A stretch of 64,000 nucleotides of DNA, taken from the NCBI RefSeq assembly GCF_025685625.1, contig NZ_JAGSYI010000001.1:2461147-2525146 (forward strand). The letters are read 5' to 3'. Positions 8,304 to 16,621 of this stretch are shown here, piece by piece. The notes beneath the pieces were generated by a model. It was given only the letters and a program-made list of their open reading frames with translations, did not search any database and was not told where the DNA came from. The stretch is from Acidicapsa acidisoli. Lineage in GTDB: Bacteria > Acidobacteriota > Terriglobia > Terriglobales > Acidobacteriaceae. Both the position numbers and the translations under genes were made by a program. The first letter of the stretch is position 1. Every line of letters starts with the position of its first letter.

Positions 8304-8354
8304 TGGCTAAACGATCTATCTAGAGTCGACTCTCTGGAATGAGCCCGGAGGATT

Positions 8355-8368
8355 TTCCCGAATGGGTA
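8355..8368. promoter_or_regulatory. Conserved palindrome, copy 2 (TTCCC-N4-GGGTA)
   Basis: This is the counterpart of the palindrome at 5919-5932, with one arm degraded by one base, at the same distance from its gene. It is embedded in a longer conserved block (CCCGAATGGGTATTTTG). Confidence 0.3.
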
Positions 8369-8522
8369 TTTTGGTTTGTCGCAGTTGTCCGAAGCAAGAA
8401 ACCCGATCAGCCGAGTGGGCGGAATCGGAAATGATGGCTCGGTGAAACTACTTCGGACGAGACCGAACCACCACAATATTTCCGATAGTGGTCTCGATCA
8501 AAAGGGGCTGTCAAGACCGATC

Positions 8523-8642
8523 ATGTTGTTGAATCGTTTACTTTTTGCGAGAGAGGCAGTTATCGGTTTGAATATTGCCTTATTAATGTGGAACAGGCGC
8601 GTCCTAGTATTTCGACCAAGAATGAAATCTGTTGATTCTTAA
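8523..8642 (+). pseudogene. Diverged counterpart of the 52-aa membrane protein
   Basis: DNA here aligns with the small gene at 6029-6187, but has single-base gaps and no good ribosome-binding site. The retained frame from ATG 8523 reads MLLNRLLFAREAVIGLNIAL and ends at 8642. Its helix aligns with the hydrophobic part of the other copy, but the N-terminal half is lost or shifted. The rest of 8237-8870 is non-coding: the leader and palindrome listed separately, then sequence similar to 6190-6325. Confidence 0.25.
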
Positions 8643-8870
8643 TGGTTTGTTTGCGTCGATATGTATTCGACGCGTAATCAATGGCCACTTTTCGAGCGCG
8701 GCGGAAGGTGTTGAATTGCTTTTGTTTAATTGCAATCGTTGTTTGTTATATCGATAACCGATAATTCAGGTCGTACTGATTTTCGGGCTGCGCTCGAATC
8801 TGATTCCAGGTCTCAGGGCGATGTGATGTGCCCGGCGATGGAAGAGGCAAGAACAGCGTGGGTTGCCTGC

Positions 8871-10460
8871 CTAGTGGACGAGTTCTAGGGCAGAGGTGCG
8901 CTTGGCTGGGCGCTTCATCAGGAATGGAAGTGGGATTAGGCAGCCGGTCAGCGCGACTAAGATCCAGATTACGTCTACGTAGGCGAGGGTTCTGGCCTGG
9001 GATTGGATCATGCCGTAGATTTGTGCCCCGGCGTGGAGGGTGCTGTCTGGGCCGTGCCAGCCGTTGCGGGTCCACATGCTGGCCATGCCTGCTCTCATGC
9101 GCTCGAAGGGGCCGTTGCCTTCTACTGTGTGGCGGATCAGCATGGCCTGATGGCGCTGGCTGAAACGCGAGAGCAGCGTGGTGACGAAACTGATGCCGAC
9201 GCTGCCGCCGAGGTTGCGGCTAAGCGATGTTAGGCCGGAGACTTCGTTGTTCTTTTCCTGCGGGATTCCGGCGTAGCAGAGGGTGTTGATGGGGATGAAG
9301 AGGAATGGCAATCCTATGGCGATGACGGCGCGCCAGCTTACGGCTAATCCGAAGTTGATTTGCTGGTTGATGTTGGTCATGCGCAAGAGTCCGTAGGTGG
9401 TGATGATGAAGCCAACGGCTACGAGTTTGCGTGGGTCGAATTTGGGCGCGAGCGCTCCGGCGATGGGGAAGAGGACCATGAGGACAAGGCCGCCGGTGGA
9501 GATGGCCATGCCGGCCTGGCGGGCAGAGTAGCCCATGACTTCCTGGAGGTATTGCGGGATGAGGACGGTGGTGGAGTAGAGGCTGGCTCCGACCATGAAC
9601 ATCACAAGCTGGGTCATGGCTACGTTGCGGCGCTTGAAGAGACGCAGGTCGATGATGGGGTGGTCGACGTGGAGTTCGCGCCAGAGGAAGATGGCGAAAG
9701 AGATGGCGGCGAGGATGACGGCGGTGACGATGAAGTTGGAGCTGAACCAGTCGTCTTCCTGGCCTTTGTCGAGCATCATCTGGAGGGCGCCGATGAAGAC
9801 GACCAGCAGGCCGAGTCCCCAGTAGTCGACGCCTTCTTTTTTCTTGCGGATTTGGGCCAGGTACGGCGGGTCTTCGACGAGACGCTGGGTGAGGACGAGC
9901 GAAAGGATGCCTACGGGGATGTTTAGGAAAAAGAGCCAGCGCCAACTTGCGTTGTCGACGATCCAGCCGCCGACGGTTGGCCCGAGAGCGGGTGCGAGGA
10001 CGACGGCCATTCCGTAGACGGCGAAGGCCATGCTGCGCTTTTCGGGCGGGAAGGTGTCGGCGAGGATGGCTTGTTCGCTGGGCTGGAGTCCTCCGCCGGC
10101 TGCTCCCTGGATAACGCGGAAGAGGACCAGCATGGGCAGCGTAGGGGCGAGCCCGCAGAGCAGTGAGGCGATGGTGAAGCAGAAGACGCAGCTCATGTAG
10201 AAGCGTTTTCGCCCGATGCGATTGGCGATCCAGCCGCTGATGGGGAGAACTACGGCGTTGGCGACGAGATAGCTGGTGAGCACCCATGTGGCTTCGTCGA
10301 CCGAGGCCGAGAGGGTGCCGGAGATGTGAGGCATGGCGACGTTGACGATGGAGGTGTCGAGCGCCTCCATAAAGGTGGCGAGCGTGACCGTGATGGCGAT
10401 GACCCAGGGATTGGCTTTGGGACGCCATGTATCGTGGAAGTTGAGAGTTGCCGCCGCCAA
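8871..10460 (-). CDS. DHA2-family (EmrB/QacA-type) MFS drug exporter
   Basis: The product is 529 residues with the 14-helix layout of the DHA2 family. Diagnostic motifs are LDTSIVNVAMPHI in helix 1 (motif D1), WVLTSYLVANAVVLPISGW, NRIGRKRF (motif A), RVIQGAAGGG (motif B) and PALGPTVGGWIVD (motif C), then WRWLFFLNIPVG. These proton-driven pumps export drugs or lipophilic compounds across the inner membrane. The start is a TTG about nine bases after GAGG; no closer ATG fits helix 1. No membrane-fusion (EmrA-like) partner or adjacent TetR/MarR regulator gene is seen, so it may act alone or with an unlinked partner. Substrate unknown. Confidence 0.9.
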   Translation of the reverse strand: MAAATLNFHDTWRPKANPWVIAITVTLATFMEALDTSIVNVAMPHISGTLSASVDEATWVLTSYLVANAVVLPISGWIANRIGRKRFYMSCVFCFTIASLLCGLAPTLPMLVLFRVIQGAAGGGLQPSEQAILADTFPPEKRSMAFAVYGMAVVLAPALGPTVGGWIVDNASWRWLFFLNIPVGILSLVLTQRLVEDPPYLAQIRKKKEGVDYWGLGLLVVFIGALQMMLDKGQEDDWFSSNFIVTAVILAAISFAIFLWRELHVDHPIIDLRLFKRRNVAMTQLVMFMVGASLYSTTVLIPQYLQEVMGYSARQAGMAISTGGLVLMVLFPIAGALAPKFDPRKLVAVGFIITTYGLLRMTNINQQINFGLAVSWRAVIAIGLPFLFIPINTLCYAGIPQEKNNEVSGLTSLSRNLGGSVGISFVTTLLSRFSQRHQAMLIRHTVEGNGPFERMRAGMASMWTRNGWHGPDSTLHAGAQIYGMIQSQARTLAYVDVIWILVALTGCLIPLPFLMKRPAKRTSALELVH

Positions 10461-10587
10461 TGCTGGTGCCTCGTTGCCTCGGGAAAATGGGTAGTGACGA
10501 GTGTCAGATTATCAGTTTTGCAGGAGCCGGGAACGCAAATGGATATGGATGGAGCTGGTTGAAGCCGGTGGTTGAGGGAGAGGGGAA

Positions 10588-11268
10588 TTGAAGGACGGTG
10601 GGATATTGCTGGGTGTGGATACTTGTGGGCCTTCGGGGTCGATTGCGCTTGGGCGGGTTCACGCCGGGAAGATTGAGTTGCTGGGACAGACCGAGATAGC
10701 GGGCGGGGAGTATGCGGCTCGGCTGGTGCAGGGGATTGTGGAGTTGCTGGCGGCTGCTGGGGTGACGGTCGGCGAGCTGGCGGGGATTGTCGCGGTGGCA
10801 GGGCCCGGAAGTTTTACTGGGATTCGGATCGGGCTGGCGGCGGTGAAGGCGATTGCCGAGGCTGCGGGGTTGCCGGTGGTGACGGTTTCGCGGCTGGCTC
10901 TGCTGGCGGAGGTGGGTACGGCTGCGTGCGCGGTGCTGGATGCGCATCGGGGGCAGTTTTATTGCGGGATGTATGGCGATGGGGTTGACGGGGCCTCGGG
11001 GTTGCGGGAGATGCTGCTGACGGCGGGTGAGATCAACGCCATGGGCGGGCTGGCAGGGCGGGTGGCTGTTTGCGAAGAGACTGTGGCGCAGTTGCTCGAG
11101 GAGCTTTACGGAGAGCCGGAGTTGATTCGAGTCGCTGCACCGACGGCTGCGGCTGCGCTGCGGTTTTCTCTGGCGAAGTGGCTGGATGGGGAATTGGCTG
11201 ATGTGGCGACGCTGGATGGGTATTACTTGCGCGGCGCGGATGCCAAGGTCAATTCGAGGCTGGGCTAA
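10588..11268 (+). CDS. tsaB: tRNA threonylcarbamoyladenosine biosynthesis protein TsaB
   Basis: The product is 226 residues. It shows the N-terminal phosphate-like loop LLGVDTCGPSGSIALGR and the family signature AGPGSFTGIRIGLAAVKAIA at about residues 70-89. TsaB is the non-catalytic partner of TsaD (with TsaE) that transfers the threonylcarbamoyl group to A37 of ANN-decoding tRNAs. It starts at a TTG preceded by GGAGAGGGG. rimI follows after three bases, the usual bacterial tsaB-rimI pairing, so the two are translated from one message. tsaD and tsaE are not in the window. Confidence 0.93.
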   Translation: MKDGGILLGVDTCGPSGSIALGRVHAGKIELLGQTEIAGGEYAARLVQGIVELLAAAGVTVGELAGIVAVAGPGSFTGIRIGLAAVKAIAEAAGLPVVTVSRLALLAEVGTAACAVLDAHRGQFYCGMYGDGVDGASGLREMLLTAGEINAMGGLAGRVAVCEETVAQLLEELYGEPELIRVAAPTAAAALRFSLAKWLDGELADVATLDGYYLRGADAKVNSRLG

Positions 11269-11271
11269 GGG

Positions 11272-11793
11272 ATGTCGCATCTAGATCCACATCGCGATCC
11301 AGGAACGGGGCTCACAATTCGGAGTATGGTGGAGTCCGATATCGATAGTGTGATGATGATTGCGTCGTTACTCCCGACGGCTCCGCAGTGGAGTCGCGGA
11401 GCATATGAGACTGCAATTTCGGCGGATGGGATTCCAAAGCGGATTGCGCTGGCGGCGGAGTATTCCGGCGAGTTGAAGGGTTTTGTGATTGCGCGGTTCC
11501 TCTATTCGCTTGCCGAGATCGAGACACTTGGAGTGGACGTAAGCGCGCAGCGGAACGGTATTGGTACATCGCTCTTGGTTGCGGCGCTTGATGAGCTGAG
11601 GCTCGCTGGTGTGGATGAGGTTGAGCTTGAGGTGCGGCCTTCGAATGAACGGGCTTGGCGGTTGTACGAGCGGATTGGGTTTAGTGAGGTTGGCCGGCGG
11701 CGGGGGTACTATCGGGAGCCGGTCGAAGATGCGATCTTGTTGCGGCTAGGCCTAGCGAGGCAGGCTTTCCCTCAGGGGCTGAAGCCCCGTTGA
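11272..11793 (+). CDS. rimI: Ribosomal-protein-S18-alanine N-acetyltransferase RimI
   Basis: This is a 173-residue GNAT enzyme. The acetyl-CoA loop is seen as QRNGIGTSLL (about 88-97). NERAWRLYERIGF and RRRGYYREPVEDAILL follow, a C-terminal pattern typical of RimI. It acetylates the N-terminal alanine of ribosomal protein S18; in some bacteria homologues act on other N-termini. It begins three bases after tsaB and is co-transcribed with it. The last dozen codons (from about 11752) run into a small repeat-like hairpin (GGGGCTGAAGCCCC), so the C-terminal tail beyond LLRLG looks like an accidental extension. Confidence 0.9.
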   Translation: MSHLDPHRDPGTGLTIRSMVESDIDSVMMIASLLPTAPQWSRGAYETAISADGIPKRIALAAEYSGELKGFVIARFLYSLAEIETLGVDVSAQRNGIGTSLLVAALDELRLAGVDEVELEVRPSNERAWRLYERIGFSEVGRRRGYYREPVEDAILLRLGLARQAFPQGLKPR

Positions 11794-11800
11794 TTATTCT
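11770..11800. repeat. Short hairpin repeat at the rimI stop
   Basis: The sequence CAGGGGCTGAAGCCCCG forms a compact 6-bp stem spanning the end of rimI. It resembles the GGGGCT-AAGCCCC extragenic elements common in GC-rich genomes and may also act as a weak terminator. No second full copy was seen in this window. Confidence 0.3.
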
Positions 11801-11946
11801 GGGTTTATGTACGGGCCAAAGCCTGTACCCTTCGTTAAAGCCTGTTGCCCGCAAGTTGGATTCCGGATTGGATTGATTCTTCTGGATTTGCGGCTATTTT
11901 GAGCGGGGTTATCCACATCCGTGTGCAAGAAATTGCCAATCGAGCC

Positions 11947-11976
11947 TTGCCGGTCGTGATTCATCGGGCGTATACA
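11947..11976 (+). promoter_or_regulatory. Candidate sigma-70 promoter for the DUF465 gene
   Basis: TTGCCG (11947-11952) and TATACA (11971-11976) are separated by 18 bp and end about 31 bases before the ATG at 12008. Confidence 0.35.
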
Positions 11977-12007
11977 TAAGTGGTTCCACTCTCGACGAGG
12001 TGCCTCT

Positions 12008-12223
12008 ATGGATGAATTACTCGAATCGCAAGTGAGCGCCGAAGTTCAGCGGCTAATGACCGAGCATCAACGGTATTCTATGCGTCTGAACGAACTTCTT
12101 ACGAAGCCATATCTTTCTTCGGAAGAGCAGTTGGAGGAGGTTCGGCTGAAGAAGCTGAAGCTTCATGCCAAGGATCTCATCATGGCGATCGAGCATCGCG
12201 CGGCGGCTACGGCTACAGCGTAG
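12008..12223 (+). CDS. YdcH/DUF465-family small protein
   Basis: The product is 71 residues and almost entirely helical and charged. The core pattern H-x2-Y-x3-L-x-E-L, then K-x-YLS-x-EE, then EEVRLKKLKLHAKDLI is that of the DUF465 (YdcH) family. The ATG is eight bases after GAGGTG. The protein is probably cytoplasmic and dimeric as a helical hairpin; the family has no firmly established function. It lies alone between rimI and psd with its own candidate promoter. Confidence 0.8.
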   Translation: MDELLESQVSAEVQRLMTEHQRYSMRLNELLTKPYLSSEEQLEEVRLKKLKLHAKDLIMAIEHRAAATATA

Positions 12224-12237
12224 TTGCCTGCAGGACC

Positions 12238-12267
12238 CAGCCTTTGCGACCGGCACGGGAAAGGCTG
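12238..12267. terminator. Weak hairpin after the DUF465 gene
   Basis: CAGCCTTT and AAAGGCTG pair perfectly over 8 bp across a 14-base loop, 14 bases after the stop codon. There is no T-run, so intrinsic termination is only possible. Confidence 0.3.
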
Positions 12268-12346
12268 AAAGTTGGGACAAGTTGGCAGGCATGACTCGAA
12301 GTAGCCTGCGGCAGTGGTTTTCACGCTCGTATAATCGTCAGAAGTT

Positions 12347-12979
12347 ATGGTTAGAGACGGTTACTTCTACGGTGTGGGACTGCTCGCTGCGGCTGCGCTC
12401 CTTTTTTGGCTGGCCAGCTGGCCTTTGGCGCTGATTCCCGCATTGCTGGCGGCTTTTTTTCTGTGGTTTTTCCGCGACCCGGAGCGAGTGATTCCGAGCG
12501 GTGAGGGGTTAATTGTCTCGCCGGGCGACGGGCTGGTGACGGAGGCGATCCGGTTGGAGACTCCGAATGGCCCGCGGCAGCGGATCAGCATCTTTTTGAG
12601 CGTGTTTGACGTGCATGTGAACCGCTCGCCGATCGCCGGGACGATCTCTGCGGTTCGATACCAGAAAGGCAAGTATCTGAACGCGATGAATCCTGCCTCG
12701 GCGGACCAGAATGAACAGTGCATTGTTACAGTGAGGGATGGCGAGACTGAAGTCACCTTCAAGCTGATTGCCGGTCTGCTGGCGCGGCGGATTGTGTTCA
12801 CGCAGGCGACGGGCAACGTGATCGGGCGCGGCGACCGGGTGGGGCTGATCAAGTTTGGCTCGCGCGTGGATGTGTTGGTTCCGGCTGAGGCCGAGTTGCG
12901 GGTGAAGCCTGGGGTTCGGGTGAAGGGCGGAGCTTCTGTGCTTGCTGCGATGCCGGTTCGTGATGAGGCGCGCTCGTGA
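12347..12979 (+). CDS. psd: Phosphatidylserine decarboxylase proenzyme (PSD-A short type)
   Basis: The product is 210 residues, the length of the short archaeal/PSD-A form. An N-terminal membrane hairpin (about 8-40) is followed by [17 protein letters not shown], the catalytic segment [13 protein letters not shown], and [11 protein letters not shown]. Autocleavage between the Gly and Ser of that last segment creates the pyruvoyl group. The enzyme decarboxylates phosphatidylserine to phosphatidylethanolamine at the inner membrane. Its stop overlaps the GTG start of pssA (GTGA), so synthesis and decarboxylation of phosphatidylserine are translationally coupled. Strongly supported by motif order and context. 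Confidence 0.93.
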   Translation: MVRDGYFYGVGLLAAAALLFWLASWPLALIPALLAAFFLWFFRDPERVIPSGEGLIVSPGDGLVTEAIRLETPNGPRQRISIFLSVFDVHVNRSPIAGTISAVRYQKGKYLNAMNPASADQNEQCIVTVRDGETEVTFKLIAGLLARRIVFTQATGNVIGRGDRVGLIKFGSRVDVLVPAEAELRVKPGVRVKGGASVLAAMPVRDEARS

Positions 12980-14040
12980 ATTCGCCGTTTGCCGGACGGT
13001 TGCACGGCGAGGATCGCGTCGGCGGACGTGCGGGCGCTCGCGCGGCCCGGATGCGGCGCGGGATGTTTCTGCTGCCGTCCCTTTTTACCGCTGGAAGTAT
13101 AGGCGCGGGATACTTCGCGATTACCCAGACAATTGATTCCGTCAACGTGGCTGGCGGCGGAGCGCAGCATCTGGACTGGGCCGCGATTGCGATCTGTCTG
13201 GCGATTCCTTTTGACGCGCTGGACGGACGCATTGCGCGGATGACGAACACGACCAGTGAATTTGGCAAGGAACTCGATTCGCTGGCAGATGCCATCACCT
13301 TCGGCGTTGCTCCTTGTCTGCTGGCGTTTGTCTGGGGATTTCACTCGCTGCCAGAGGCGATGAATCCGGATCTGCGGCGGGCGATTTTGCAGATCGGCTC
13401 GTTTGTATGTTTCCTTTATCTGCTATGCGGAGTTTCGCGGCTGGCGCGGTTCAATATCAGCCACGATCCGCAACCGCGTAATCCTGGCCGGCTGGACCGG
13501 AAGTACTTTGTGGGCATGCCGATTCCGGCGGCGGCGGGGATGGTCGCGTCCACGGTGCATTTCTGCTATGGGTTTCCTATTCCGTACTGGTGGCTGGCGG
13601 TGCTTTGGATTGGCCTCGTAGGGCTGCTGGGCTTTCTGATGGTGAGTACCTGGCGGTTCTGGTCGGGCAAAGAGATCAACTTTGGGCGCAGGCAGCCGTT
13701 TCAACTGCTGGCGGTGCTAGCGATTGTGGTGTTTGTGCTGATCCGGTTTTCGAGCGGAGCGCTGTTTTTTGTGGCCCTGGTGTATATGTTTTCGGGGATA
13801 TGGGCGCGGGCGGCGTATTCGTGGTCGCGGCGGAGGCGTCAGATGCCGCGAGATGAGGCGGAGACAAGAACCGCTCCGGCGTTTACGGCCGAGTATGCTC
13901 AACAGGGGAATGCGAGTTCTGGCGTGAGCGCGGCTGAGCAGGAATATGCCCGTATGCATCGCGAGCCCCAGATGAGCGATGCCGGAGTTGGGGAATCTGG
14001 AGAAGATTTGAGACAGGATTCGAGGTCCGATGGCTACTGA
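12976..14040 (+). CDS. pssA: CDP-diacylglycerol-serine O-phosphatidyltransferase
   Basis: The product is 354 residues. The CDP-alcohol phosphatidyltransferase signature DG-x2-AR-x8-G-x3-D-x3-D is complete in [20 protein letters not shown] and the following LAD. Multiple hydrophobic helices surround it. The enzyme makes phosphatidylserine from CDP-diacylglycerol and serine. It starts at a GTG overlapping the psd stop by four bases, and its end overlaps the next gene by 11 bases. The C-terminal 80 residues or so (after WSRRRRQ) form a polar, disordered-looking extension beyond the usual family length. Confidence 0.92.
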   Translation: MNSPFAGRLHGEDRVGGRAGARAARMRRGMFLLPSLFTAGSIGAGYFAITQTIDSVNVAGGGAQHLDWAAIAICLAIPFDALDGRIARMTNTTSEFGKELDSLADAITFGVAPCLLAFVWGFHSLPEAMNPDLRRAILQIGSFVCFLYLLCGVSRLARFNISHDPQPRNPGRLDRKYFVGMPIPAAAGMVASTVHFCYGFPIPYWWLAVLWIGLVGLLGFLMVSTWRFWSGKEINFGRRQPFQLLAVLAIVVFVLIRFSSGALFFVALVYMFSGIWARAAYSWSRRRRQMPRDEAETRTAPAFTAEYAQQGNASSGVSAAEQEYARMHREPQMSDAGVGESGEDLRQDSRSDGY

Positions 14041-15079
14041 TTACAAAATTGCGCTGGTCGGAGCTTCCTCGTTGCTGGCGAAGGAATTGAAGGAATGCCT
14101 GACGGAGTCTCCGCTGGCGGGCGCCAGCTTTGTGCTGCTGGATGTGGAAGAGGCGCAAGGGCAACTGGAGCAGGTGGGCGACGAAGTTACCGTGGTGCAG
14201 GTGGTCGGCGAGAATTCGTTTGAAGAGATCGATTTTACGTTCTTTGCGGGCAATGAGAATCTGACGCGGAAGTTCTGGCGCAATGCACTGGCTGCCGGAT
14301 CGACGGTGCTGGATCTGTCCGGCGCTCTGGATGAGGAGCCGGGGGTGCTGGTTCGCGCTCCCTGGGTGAGCGACGGGACTGGTTCGGGAGCGGGATCGCC
14401 GGATCTGTTGACGAAGGCGGTGGTCCCAGCCAATGCCGCGTCGCTGGCGTTGGCGCTGATGATGGATCGGCTGCAGGAGATTGCAGAGGTTCGATTTGCG
14501 GCGGCAACGGTGCTACAGCCGGCTTCGGAGTATGGCAAGGAAGGCTTGGATGAGCTGCACCAGCAGACGGTGAGCTTGTTGAGCTTTCAGAATATGCCGC
14601 GTGCGATCTTTGACACGCAGGTGGCCTACAACACGCTGGCCAGCTTTGGTGAGAGCGCAGCGGCAAACATGTCGCGAGCGGAGGGCCGCATTCGCAGGCA
14701 TTACGCGGTGCTGGCGGGGGAAAGATTGCCGGAGCTTCGGTTGCAGGTGCTGCATGCGCCGGTCTTTCACGGACACACGTTTTCGATTTGTATTGAGCTG
14801 GATCGGGCGTTGCCGATTGCGATTATCGAGGATGCGCTGGGCGGCGACCATCTGGATCTGGTGCTGGAGGAGACGGATTCGCCGTCGAATCTTGCCGCAG
14901 CGGGGCAGAACGATGTGCTGGTGTGGCTGAAGCCGGAGCCTCCTGTCGAGCGATTGAGCGGGGAGACTAGCCGGTTCTGGCTTTGGGCAGCGAGCGACAA
15001 TCTGCGGCTGGCGGCGCAGAACGCGGTAGAGTGCGCGCTGGATATGCGGCGGCTGCGGCCGCATGGAAAGGTGCAGTAG
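14030..15079 (+). CDS. Aspartate-semialdehyde-dehydrogenase-like protein lacking the catalytic cysteine
   Basis: The product is 349 residues. It has an N-terminal nucleotide fold (KIALVGASSLLAKEL), AAGSTVLDLSGALDEEPGV, and a dimerisation-domain region (LQPASEYGKEGLDELHQQT) recognisable as the Asd/USG-1 family. True Asd enzymes carry a catalytic Cys in a segment like NPNC-TT; here the equivalent segment reads VVPANAASLALAL, with no Cys. The active-site region also lacks the usual Gln. A non-enzymatic paralogue like USG-1 is therefore more likely than a working dehydrogenase. It overlaps pssA by 11 bp, so it belongs to the phospholipid operon, which is an unexpected context for an Asd homologue. 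Confidence 0.75.
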   Translation: MATDYKIALVGASSLLAKELKECLTESPLAGASFVLLDVEEAQGQLEQVGDEVTVVQVVGENSFEEIDFTFFAGNENLTRKFWRNALAAGSTVLDLSGALDEEPGVLVRAPWVSDGTGSGAGSPDLLTKAVVPANAASLALALMMDRLQEIAEVRFAAATVLQPASEYGKEGLDELHQQTVSLLSFQNMPRAIFDTQVAYNTLASFGESAAANMSRAEGRIRRHYAVLAGERLPELRLQVLHAPVFHGHTFSICIELDRALPIAIIEDALGGDHLDLVLEETDSPSNLAAAGQNDVLVWLKPEPPVERLSGETSRFWLWAASDNLRLAAQNAVECALDMRRLRPHGKVQ

Positions 15080-15112
15080 ATCGCTTGGTCCCGCTTGAAT
15101 TTGTAGTTGGGA

Positions 15113-15215
15113 AAAGCGAGAGCAAAAGCAAGAACAGGGCTGGCTTTTGTGGTTTCCCACCCTTGCCGCAAACTGCGCGTCAAGAATGGGGCACCCGGCA
15201 GTTTGGTCTCGATTT
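15113..15215. repeat. Dispersed palindromic repeat, copy C
   Basis: The left flank (AAGCAAGAACAGGGC, GGCTTTTGTGG) matches copy A. The core hairpin arms CCCACCCTTGCCGC (15156-15169) and GCGTCAAGAATGGG (15177-15190) are those of copies A and B with two or three changes. It lies between convergent genes in the only gap after the Asd-like gene, and may help end transcription. Confidence 0.75.
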
Positions 15216-15247
15216 TGGACCTTGAGACCTACGCAGGCTTCCCCATC

Positions 15248-16441
15248 TCAATTTTTCCGATTGAATTCCTTGTGTTTTTGCCAGGCTTGCTCGATGTAGG
15301 CGTCGGTCATGCCGGCGATGTAGTCGGCTACGGCGCGGGCTACACCTTCTTCGGAGATGCGTGCTCGATGGTCGGGTGGAAGCAGTTCCGGATCTTCTAT
15401 CCAGGCGTTGAAGAGGGATTTCACGATGTGGTCGGCGTGGGCGTGTTCGGCTTCCAGTGCCGTGGATTGATAGAGATTGGCATATAGATAGGCTTTGGCC
15501 TGACGGCGATGGTCTTCCATTTCGGGACTGAGTTGGGCTACCCGGCGGGATGCGTGGCGGAGATCGTGAAGGGTGTGGATGCCGAGGCTGCGCGCCTGGC
15601 GCGTTGTTTCCTGCATGAGGTCGGTGACGAAGGCATTGAGCATCTGCTTGAGTGCTTCGTTTGAAAGCAGGCACGGCTCGGCGGCGGGGAATTCTTTTTG
15701 GGCATTTGCGTAATAAATGGCGAAGAGCTGAACGTGATGCTCAACTTGCGCCAAATCGAGGATTCCGGCTCCGAGGCCGTCTTCGAGATCGGCGGTCAGG
15801 TAGGCTATTTCGTCGGCGAGATCAATGAGCTGGGCTTCGAGCGGGGGGAGCTGATCCAGGAAATATTCGCTCAATTCGGGGTATCGATCTGACGGATAAT
15901 CGCGGGAGTGTTTGATGATGCCTTCGCGGACGCCGAGGGTGAGGTTGAGACCGCGGAATGCGGCGTAGCGCTCTTCGAAGCTGGTGACGATGCGCAGGGC
16001 GTGGAGATTGTGATCGAAGGTTAGATTGTGGACGCGCAGGGCTTCGTCAAGGGCGTGTTCGCCGGCGTGGCCGAAGGGCGGATGACCGATGTCGTGGACA
16101 AGCGCGAGGGCCTCGGCGAGGGACGCGTTGAGGCCGAGTGTGCTGGCCATGGTGCGGGCGATCTGGGCGACTTCGAGGGTGTGAGTGAGGCGGCTGCGCG
16201 AGTGATCGCTCTCCGCGGCGCGGCGGGTGAAGACCTGTGTCTTGCCGGCGAGGCGCCGAAACGCCTTTGCGTGGAGGATGCGGCCGATGTCGCGCACAAA
16301 CGGAGAGCGGTAGGGATGAGCTGATTCGGGGCAGGCGCGGCGCGAGAGGGGATCGGCCGCCGAATCCGGAACAGCGAGCGATTCCGGTATTGCGAGTGGA
16401 GAATCTGGGGCAAAGAGGTCTTCCATAGCCGGGTCATTCAC
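15248..16441 (-). CDS. Deoxyguanosinetriphosphate triphosphohydrolase-like HD protein
   Basis: The product is 397 residues. The family start RSPFVRDIGRILHAKAFRRLAGKTQVF is followed by the HD metal-binding set: H in RLTHTLEVAQIAR, HD in ALVHDIGHPPFGHAGE, and a distal D in LIDLADEIAYLTAD. These are the hallmarks of dGTPase-like enzymes (Dgt, or type 2 dNTP triphosphohydrolases) that split dNTPs into nucleoside and tripolyphosphate. Substrate preference cannot be read. The GTG at 16441 has no clear ribosome-binding site and an ATG 15 bases further in is an alternative. It converges with the Asd-like gene and diverges from the sugar-binding lipoprotein. Confidence 0.88.
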   Translation of the reverse strand: MNDPAMEDLFAPDSPLAIPESLAVPDSAADPLSRRACPESAHPYRSPFVRDIGRILHAKAFRRLAGKTQVFTRRAAESDHSRSRLTHTLEVAQIARTMASTLGLNASLAEALALVHDIGHPPFGHAGEHALDEALRVHNLTFDHNLHALRIVTSFEERYAAFRGLNLTLGVREGIIKHSRDYPSDRYPELSEYFLDQLPPLEAQLIDLADEIAYLTADLEDGLGAGILDLAQVEHHVQLFAIYYANAQKEFPAAEPCLLSNEALKQMLNAFVTDLMQETTRQARSLGIHTLHDLRHASRRVAQLSPEMEDHRRQAKAYLYANLYQSTALEAEHAHADHIVKSLFNAWIEDPELLPPDHRARISEEGVARAVADYIAGMTDAYIEQAWQKHKEFNRKN

Positions 16442-16477
16442 AGGGTAATTTGTTTGTTGTCACACTGTTGGTCTTTG

Positions 16478-16507
16478 TTGGACTTTGAGATGCAAGCGGA
16501 GTACACT
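16478..16507 (+). promoter_or_regulatory. Candidate promoter for the sugar-binding lipoprotein
   Basis: TTGGAC (16478-16483) and TACACT (16502-16507) are 18 bp apart, about 115 bases before the start at 16622. Both boxes deviate from consensus. Confidence 0.25.
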
Positions 16508-16621
16508 TCCGGGTACTTTCGGGAAGGGTTGGCGAGCGACGCGAGAGACGCGAGTTTGACGTCGTACGAGAGTTCGCCGGGCAGTAACACTTTTGGACAA
16601 TCACCTACGGAGGATTACGAC

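Noticed and set aside
8837-8870. Possible fourth copy of the dispersed repeat (GGCAAGAACAGCGTGGG)
   Set aside because: Only a short piece of the left flank is present and the hairpin is missing.
9220-10428. A 402-codon open frame on the same strand as the DHA2 exporter but in another frame
   Set aside because: The product is a compositionally odd Arg/His-rich sequence without family resemblance and is fully covered by the well-supported exporter gene.
12330-12335. TATAAT just upstream of psd as a promoter
   Set aside because: No acceptable -35 box at 16-18 bp, and the transcript would start about five bases before the ATG.
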